From assembly GCF_042667405.1 (NCBI RefSeq), contig NZ_JBHVAL010000001.1:1-64000 (forward strand): a stretch of DNA of 64,000 bases, in the 5' to 3' direction. The notes beneath the pieces were generated by a model that was not told the origin of the DNA, made no database searches, and worked only from the letters and a program-made list of their open reading frames with translations. The stretch is from Arthrobacter sp042667405. GTDB taxonomy: Bacteria > Actinomycetota > Actinomycetes > Actinomycetales > Micrococcaceae. Positions 59,351 through 64,000 of the stretch are shown here, one piece after another. Every line of letters begins with the position of its first letter. The first letter of the stretch is position 1. A program made the translations under genes and the position numbers.

Positions 59351-60988
59351 GTGTCAGAGCACAACGAGCCAGCTTCCAATACCGCGATGCCGGACGCCGG
59401 ACGGACAGGCTTCCGTCCTGCATCCGTGGCTGCGGTGCCTTTGGCCGCCATTGCCGGTGCGCTGGGAGTTACCGCTCCTGACGGCAGCCAGGACATTGGA
59501 GTCACAGGAATCACCCTCAATTCGCGGGCCGTGGAAGCGGGCGACCTTTACATGGCCCTGCCGGGCGCGACCCGCCATGGCGCCGACTTCGTTCCGCAGG
59601 CCATCGACGCCGGTGCCGTCGCCGTAGTGACGGACGACGCCGGTGCGCGCCAGCTCGCGCTGGCAGCCGAGCAACCCGTCCCTGTCCTTATCATCGAGGA
59701 GCCGCGGGCCGCCGTCGGGCCTTTGGCCGCGCTGATCTACCGCAGCCAACCGGAGGACGCGGCCTACCCGCCCCTGTTCGGTGTCACCGGAACCAACGGC
59801 AAGACCACCACCACTTACTTCATCAACTCGCTGCTGCGCACGTTGGGCAGGCGTCCCGGGCTGATCGGGACCATCGAGATCGTGGCCGGGGGCGAGCCCA
59901 TTCCGAGCCTGCTGACCACGCCTGAGTCCACGGATGTCCACGCGCTGCTGTCGTTGATGCGTGAGCGGGGGTTGGACGCTGCCTCGATGGAGGTGTCATC
60001 ACATGCGATCTCATACCGCCGGGTGGATGCGGTCATGTTCGAAGTTGCCGGATTCACCAACCTCACCCAGGACCACCTGGACCTCCACGGCAGCATGGAG
60101 GAGTATTTCAATACCAAAGCCCAGCTCTTCACTGCCGGCCGTGCACGCCGGGCTGTTGTCACTGTGGACGACGAGTGGGGCCGCAGGCTTGCCGGACAGG
60201 CCGACATTCCGGTGACTACCCTTTCGGCAGCCAACGCCGCGACTGACGCTGACTGGCACGTGTCTTCGGTCAACCCGCGCGGTCTCGGATCGGAATTCGA
60301 ACTCAAACACAGGGACGGCCGGACCTTGCGCGTCCACACGGGTTTGCCGGGAGACTTCAACGTCGCGAATGCCGCGTTGGCCACCGTCATGGTCCTGGCG
60401 TGCGGCGTGGACGAAGCACTGATCCAGGAAGCCCTGGATTCCCAAGATCCCTTCACGGTCGCGGTTCCCGGCCGCATGCAGCTGGTTTCCACTGAGCCCG
60501 CTTCCGTTGTTGATTTTGCCCACAATCCAGACGCCCTGGCCCGGGCGTTGACGGCCGTCCGCTCGCCTGAGGAAGGTTCCCGGGTCATCGTGGTCTTCGG
60601 TGCGACAGGCCAACGTGACCAAGGCAAGAGACCCACGATGGGTGCCATTGCAGCCCGCCTTGCGGACGTAGTCATCATCAGTGACGACGACCCCCACGAC
60701 GAAGATGCTGCGGCAATCCGCGCGGAAGTCCTGGCGGGCGCCTATGCGGCACGAGAAGAAGAAAACCTGGCCTGCGAAATCATCGAGTCCTACCCCCGCG
60801 ACGCGGCTATCCGTCTCGCAGTGGATGCAGCGACGGCCAAGGACACCATTCTCGTTGCAGGACGTGGCCATGAGGTCTGGCAGGAAGTGAAAGGCGTGAA
60901 CCTCGCCCTCGATGACAGGGTAGAGCTGAGGACCGCCTTGACATCCAAGGGATTCAGCGTTTCATCGGACCAGCGGATAGAGTCCTAA
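59351..60988 (+). CDS. murE: UDP-MurNAc-tripeptide synthetase MurE (probably L-lysine type)
   Basis: The 545-aa Mur ligase adds the third stem residue to UDP-MurNAc-L-Ala-D-Glu. It has GVTGTNGKTTTTYFI near residues 144-158 and the DxDxPH block at 445-449. The specificity motif that is DNPR in meso-diaminopimelate enzymes reads DDPH at 446-449, lacking the carboxylate-binding Arg; this favours L-lysine, consistent with the lysine-based wall of Arthrobacter-type bacteria. GTG 59351 is used. N-terminal 40 residues are extra. Confidence 0.95.
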   Translation: MSEHNEPASNTAMPDAGRTGFRPASVAAVPLAAIAGALGVTAPDGSQDIGVTGITLNSRAVEAGDLYMALPGATRHGADFVPQAIDAGAVAVVTDDAGARQLALAAEQPVPVLIIEEPRAAVGPLAALIYRSQPEDAAYPPLFGVTGTNGKTTTTYFINSLLRTLGRRPGLIGTIEIVAGGEPIPSLLTTPESTDVHALLSLMRERGLDAASMEVSSHAISYRRVDAVMFEVAGFTNLTQDHLDLHGSMEEYFNTKAQLFTAGRARRAVVTVDDEWGRRLAGQADIPVTTLSAANAATDADWHVSSVNPRGLGSEFELKHRDGRTLRVHTGLPGDFNVANAALATVMVLACGVDEALIQEALDSQDPFTVAVPGRMQLVSTEPASVVDFAHNPDALARALTAVRSPEEGSRVIVVFGATGQRDQGKRPTMGAIAARLADVVIISDDDPHDEDAAAIRAEVLAGAYAAREEENLACEIIESYPRDAAIRLAVDAATAKDTILVAGRGHEVWQEVKGVNLALDDRVELRTALTSKGFSVSSDQRIES

Positions 60989-60994
60989 ACCGAG

Positions 60995-62485
60995 ATGATT
61001 GCATTTACTGCGGCGGAGATCGCCGACATCACCCATGGCCGTTTGACCGGAGATCCGGGCATCGTGCCTTCCTCTGTGGTCACTGACTCACGGGAGGCCA
61101 CACCTGGCACGCTGTACGTGGCCAAGCCCGGCGAGCACGCCGACGGCCACAGTTTCGTCGACGCCGCGTTCGCACGTGGTGCCGTCCTGGTCCTGGCCGA
61201 ACGCGAAGTGACCGACTCCAACGGCACCCCGTATCCCGCCGTCGTGGTGGACGATGCCGTCTTGGCCATGGGCGCCCTGGCCGCTGAAGCCGTCCGCCGT
61301 ATCCGGACTGAGCGTGAACAGCGTGGAGAGCAGTTCACGGTGGTCGGTATCACCGGCTCTGCCGGAAAGACCACAACCAAGGACCTCCTGGCCGGAGTTT
61401 TGTCCACGGCCGGGGCCACAGTGGCTCCGCAGGGCTCCTACAACGGCGAGGTCGGCGTCCCGCTGACAGTTTTCGCAGCTGACGCCGGGACCCGCTTCCT
61501 GGTCATCGAAATGGGTGCCACGGGCCTGGGGCACATCAAGTATCTGGCCGGCATGGTCAAACCCGACATCGGGGTGGTCCTGATGGTTGGTACGGCGCAC
61601 GCCGGTGAGTTCGGTGGCGTGGAGAATATCGCCAAAACCAAGGGTGAGCTGGTCGAAGCCCTCAGCGAAAACGGCACGGCCGTGCTCAATCTTGACGATG
61701 GCCGCGTGGCTGCGATGCGCTCACGGACCAACGCAAAGGTCCTGGGATTCTCGGCCCAGCCGGCAACCAGCGAGGAGGTCGAGGCCCGCAACGTCGTGGT
61801 TGATGCCGACGGCTATCCCGGCTTCGATCTTGTACTTCCCGACGGCGGACCGTCCGTCCCCGTCCACAGCCGCCTCATCGGCGCGCACCACGTGACGAAC
61901 CTGCTGGCAGCCGCTGCCGCTGCGTTTGCTGCCGGCATTCCTGCCGCTGACATCGCGTTGTCCTTGAGCTCGCAGCAGGCTGCAAGCAGGTGGCGGATGG
62001 AACGCACGGAACGCGAAGACGGCGTCACCATCATCAACGACGCCTACAACGCCAATCCTGAATCCATGCGCGCGGCACTGCGCACCCTGGCGGACATCGG
62101 GCAAGGCCGGAGGACCTGGGCTGTCCTTGGAGCAATGCTTGAGCTGGGAGAAGACTCCATCCGTGAGCACACCGCGGTGGGCACACAGGTAGTGCGGCTG
62201 AACATCTCACGGCTGGTGGTGGTTGGACGCGAAGCGCGTGCACTGTACGTCTCCGCGATCCAGGAAGGCTCCTGGGGTGACGAGTGCTCCTTCACTGAAA
62301 CCGTGGAGGAAGCCTACGAACTCCTGCAGAACGAACTCAGGCCGGGCGACCTCGTGTTGTTCAAGTCCTCCAACGGCGTTGGACTAAGGCACTTGGGTGA
62401 TCGGATAGCATTACCTCCACGGGCCGAGCCCACCGGAGAAAGCGCGGCAGAACCTGCCGCAAGCGAAGGGAACGAGCTGCTGTGA
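60995..62485 (+). CDS. murF: UDP-MurNAc-pentapeptide synthetase MurF
   Basis: The 496-aa ligase adds D-Ala-D-Ala. It shows VGITGSAGKTTTKDLLAG (ATP loop, near residues 116-133), VIEMGATGLGHI and YNANPESMRAAL, plus the ending in VLFKSSNGVGLRHL. It starts 6 bp after murE and overlaps mraY by 4 bp. Length is normal for actinobacteria. Confidence 0.96.
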   Translation: MIAFTAAEIADITHGRLTGDPGIVPSSVVTDSREATPGTLYVAKPGEHADGHSFVDAAFARGAVLVLAEREVTDSNGTPYPAVVVDDAVLAMGALAAEAVRRIRTEREQRGEQFTVVGITGSAGKTTTKDLLAGVLSTAGATVAPQGSYNGEVGVPLTVFAADAGTRFLVIEMGATGLGHIKYLAGMVKPDIGVVLMVGTAHAGEFGGVENIAKTKGELVEALSENGTAVLNLDDGRVAAMRSRTNAKVLGFSAQPATSEEVEARNVVVDADGYPGFDLVLPDGGPSVPVHSRLIGAHHVTNLLAAAAAAFAAGIPAADIALSLSSQQAASRWRMERTEREDGVTIINDAYNANPESMRAALRTLADIGQGRRTWAVLGAMLELGEDSIREHTAVGTQVVRLNISRLVVVGREARALYVSAIQEGSWGDECSFTETVEEAYELLQNELRPGDLVLFKSSNGVGLRHLGDRIALPPRAEPTGESAAEPAASEGNELL

Positions 62486-63591
62486 TTGCACTTTTGATCG
62501 GCGCCGGCGTCGCCCTTCTGGTGGCCCTGATTGGTACACCCCTCTTCATTAGGTTCCTGGTAGCCAAGAGCTACGGGCAATTCATCCGCGATGATGGGCC
62601 CACCTCCCACCACACCAAGCGAGGTACCCCCACGATGGGTGGAACTGTCGTGGTGGCGGCTGTGCTCATCAGCTACTTCGTGACCCACCTGATCATGTGG
62701 ATGATGAATCCCCGATCAGCCGGCCCCTCGGCGTCCGGGCTTCTACTGCTGTTCCTCATGGTCGGCATGGGCTTTGTCGGGTTCCTGGATGATTACATCA
62801 AGATCTCCAACAAACGCAGCCTGGGCCTCAACGCCCGCGCCAAGCTCATTCTCCAGGCCGCTGTCGGCATCATCTTCGCAGTGCTGGTCCTGCAGTTCCC
62901 CAACGAGGACGGACTTCGGCCCGCCTCAACGCAGATCTCCCTGGTGCGGGACATCCCCTGGCTGGATCTCGCGTTCGGCGGGACTGTCCTGGGTGCCATC
63001 TTGTTCATCGTGTGGTCCAACCTGATCATCACGGCGGCCACCAATGGCGTGAACCTTACTGATGGCCTGGACGGCCTGGCCGCGGGCGCCTCCATCATGG
63101 TCTTCGGCGCGTACACGATCATGGGCATCTGGCAGAACAACCAGGCCTGCGGCTCTCCCCGGGAATTCGGCAGCGGCTGTTACCAGGTACGTGATCCCAT
63201 GGACCTCGCCCTGCTCGCCGCGATCCTCAGCGCCGCCCTCGTGGGATTCCTCTGGTGGAATACTTCACCGGCCAAGATCTTCATGGGGGACACCGGCTCG
63301 CTGGCCATTGGCGGTGCCGTGGCAGCCTTCGCCATCCTCTCCCGCACCGAGTTGCTGCTGGCATTCATTGGCGGCTTGTTTGTGCTGATCACCCTCTCGG
63401 TCATCATCCAAGTTGGTTTCTTCAAGCTCTCCGGCGGCAAGCGGGTCTTCAAGATGGCCCCGCTTCAGCACCACTTCGAACTGAAGGGCTGGGCGGAAGT
63501 CACCGTGGTGGTCCGGTTCTGGATCCTGGCCGGGCTTTTCGTGGCCGCGGGCCTGGGAATCTTCTACGCTGAATGGGTGGTGCTGCTGTGA
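62482..63591 (+). CDS. mraY: Phospho-MurNAc-pentapeptide translocase MraY
   Basis: The 369-aa ten-segment membrane enzyme moves phospho-MurNAc-pentapeptide to undecaprenyl phosphate to form lipid I. Conserved blocks are GTPTMGG near the start, FLDDYIKI, NLTDGLDGLAAG, MGDTGSLAIGG and KMAPLQHHFELKGW. GTG 62482 overlaps murF (gtga). The stop overlaps murD. Confidence 0.97.
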   Translation: MIALLIGAGVALLVALIGTPLFIRFLVAKSYGQFIRDDGPTSHHTKRGTPTMGGTVVVAAVLISYFVTHLIMWMMNPRSAGPSASGLLLLFLMVGMGFVGFLDDYIKISNKRSLGLNARAKLILQAAVGIIFAVLVLQFPNEDGLRPASTQISLVRDIPWLDLAFGGTVLGAILFIVWSNLIITAATNGVNLTDGLDGLAAGASIMVFGAYTIMGIWQNNQACGSPREFGSGCYQVRDPMDLALLAAILSAALVGFLWWNTSPAKIFMGDTGSLAIGGAVAAFAILSRTELLLAFIGGLFVLITLSVIIQVGFFKLSGGKRVFKMAPLQHHFELKGWAEVTVVVRFWILAGLFVAAGLGIFYAEWVVLL

Positions 63592-64000
63592 ACGAAAGCC
63601 CCGAGACCAAGACTTCCACCATTGACCGGCTTAAGGACCTCACCAGCTGGGATGCCAACTGGAGCGGGCTGCGGGTTGTTGTGACAGGCATCGGCCTGTC
63701 CGGCTTCTCTGCCGCGGACACGCTGATCGAGCTTGGAGCCAAGGTGGTGGTGGTGGATGCCGCGACCACCGACAAAGCCAAGGCCCAGGCGGACACCCTG
63801 AAGATCGTGGGTGCCGTCGATGTCCTCCTCGGGGAGGACGCCGTCAACGCTCTTCCTCTGATCGACGACGCTTTGCCTGACCTGGTGGTGACCTCGCCCG
63901 GCTGGCGCCCGGACCAAGCCCTGCTCGCGGCAGCCAAGCGTAAGCACATCCCGGTATGGGGCGACGTCGAACTGGCCTGGCGCCTGCGCGTCCGTGAAGG
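63588..64000 (+). CDS. murD: UDP-MurNAc-L-alanine:D-glutamate ligase MurD, N-terminal part
   Basis: Only the first 137 codons are in the window. They begin MNESPETKTSTIDRLKD and contain the Rossmann VVVTGIGLSGFSAADTL near residues 31-47 and VVTSPGWRP, the MurD N-terminal domain. It overlaps mraY by 4 bp (GTGA), as expected in the dcw operon. The rest lies beyond position 64000. Confidence 0.94.
   Translation, partial: MNESPETKTSTIDRLKDLTSWDANWSGLRVVVTGIGLSGFSAADTLIELGAKVVVVDAATTDKAKAQADTLKIVGAVDVLLGEDAVNALPLIDDALPDLVVTSPGWRPDQALLAAAKRKHIPVWGDVELAWRLRVRE

Overview
The window is chromosomal DNA of a high-GC Gram-positive bacterium, most likely a member of the Micrococcaceae (Arthrobacter/Paenarthrobacter type). 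This rests on strongly GC-ending codons, many GTG starts, an actinobacterial 5S rRNA, actinobacteria-restricted families (TlyA, GarA/OdhI-type FHA protein, PknL-type PASTA kinase with an Rv2175c-like partner, DUF3040, class II DAHP synthase), and a MurE whose specificity motif is not the DAP type, as expected for a lysine-type wall. No phage, insertion sequence, plasmid or CRISPR signature was seen. Most of the window is conserved core genome, and several blocks follow the gene order of Mycobacterium tuberculosis (from memory of that genome).

Layout. (1) 1-340: end of an rRNA operon (23S tail, spacer, 5S, terminator). (2) 519-10818: one-strand block with an arginine/aspartate-rich TPR-like protein, HAD phosphatase, small acidic protein, tlyA, nadK, recN, pyrG, ADP-ribose-type NUDIX hydrolase and xerD, matching the Rv1691-Rv1701 order. 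(3) 10836-20380: membrane protein, second NUDIX enzyme, a propionate (methylcitrate) operon gntR-prpD-prpB-prpC on the minus strand, then a CitA/CitB-type two-component system divergent from the dicarboxylate transporter dctA. (4) 20635-28540: parA-like, scpA, scpB, rluB, tyrA, cmk, plsC, der (chromosome condensation, ribosome and nucleotide functions; order of Rv1708-Rv1713 with tyrA and plsC inserted). (5) 28682-31345: tRNA-Pro(GGG), a MarR regulator divergent from an MFS efflux pump, and a membrane protein. (6) 31463-34532: gcvH, garA/odhI, MerR regulator ftsR, bifunctional-nuclease family gene and a second MerR gene (order of Rv1826-Rv1830). (7) 34618-39124: orphan ParA-like ATPase divergent from pyruvate carboxylase. 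(8) 39212-52728: acyl-CoA synthetase, ROK glucokinase, two tandem paralogous alpha/beta hydrolases, an acyltransferase, class II DAHP synthase, PknL-like kinase, a LysM/transglycosylase-like wall protein, the Rv2175c-like DNA-binding protein, a polyprenyl diphosphate synthase and a lipoprotein. (9) 52801-64000: dinB, DUF3040, then the dcw cluster mraZ-rsmH-ftsL-ftsI-murE-murF-mraY-murD; murD runs off the end.

Functional links. Carbon metabolism is prominent: propionate oxidation (prp) feeds pyruvate and succinate, DctA imports dicarboxylates under a neighbouring two-component system, Pyc replenishes oxaloacetate, and GarA/OdhI is the known brake on 2-oxoglutarate flux. Wall growth and division form the second theme: PknL with its PASTA ectodomain, the LysM protein, polyprenyl synthesis, FtsR and the dcw operon.

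The most interesting signals are regulatory DNA rather than new enzymes: eight exactly 9-bp-spaced degenerate repeats in the leader of the LysM gene (50340-50411), three 10-bp-spaced MraZ boxes (55074-55099), twin palindromes before the prp operon, a compound operator between marR and its efflux gene, MerR-like dyads near parA and near the MerR cluster, and a 19-codon upstream ORF overlapping the start of the repeat protein. I do not see a clear undescribed multi-gene system. The least explained coding elements are the repeat-rich TPR-like protein, the orphan ParA, the tandem hydrolase pair and a possible unlisted small gene at 54820-55104.
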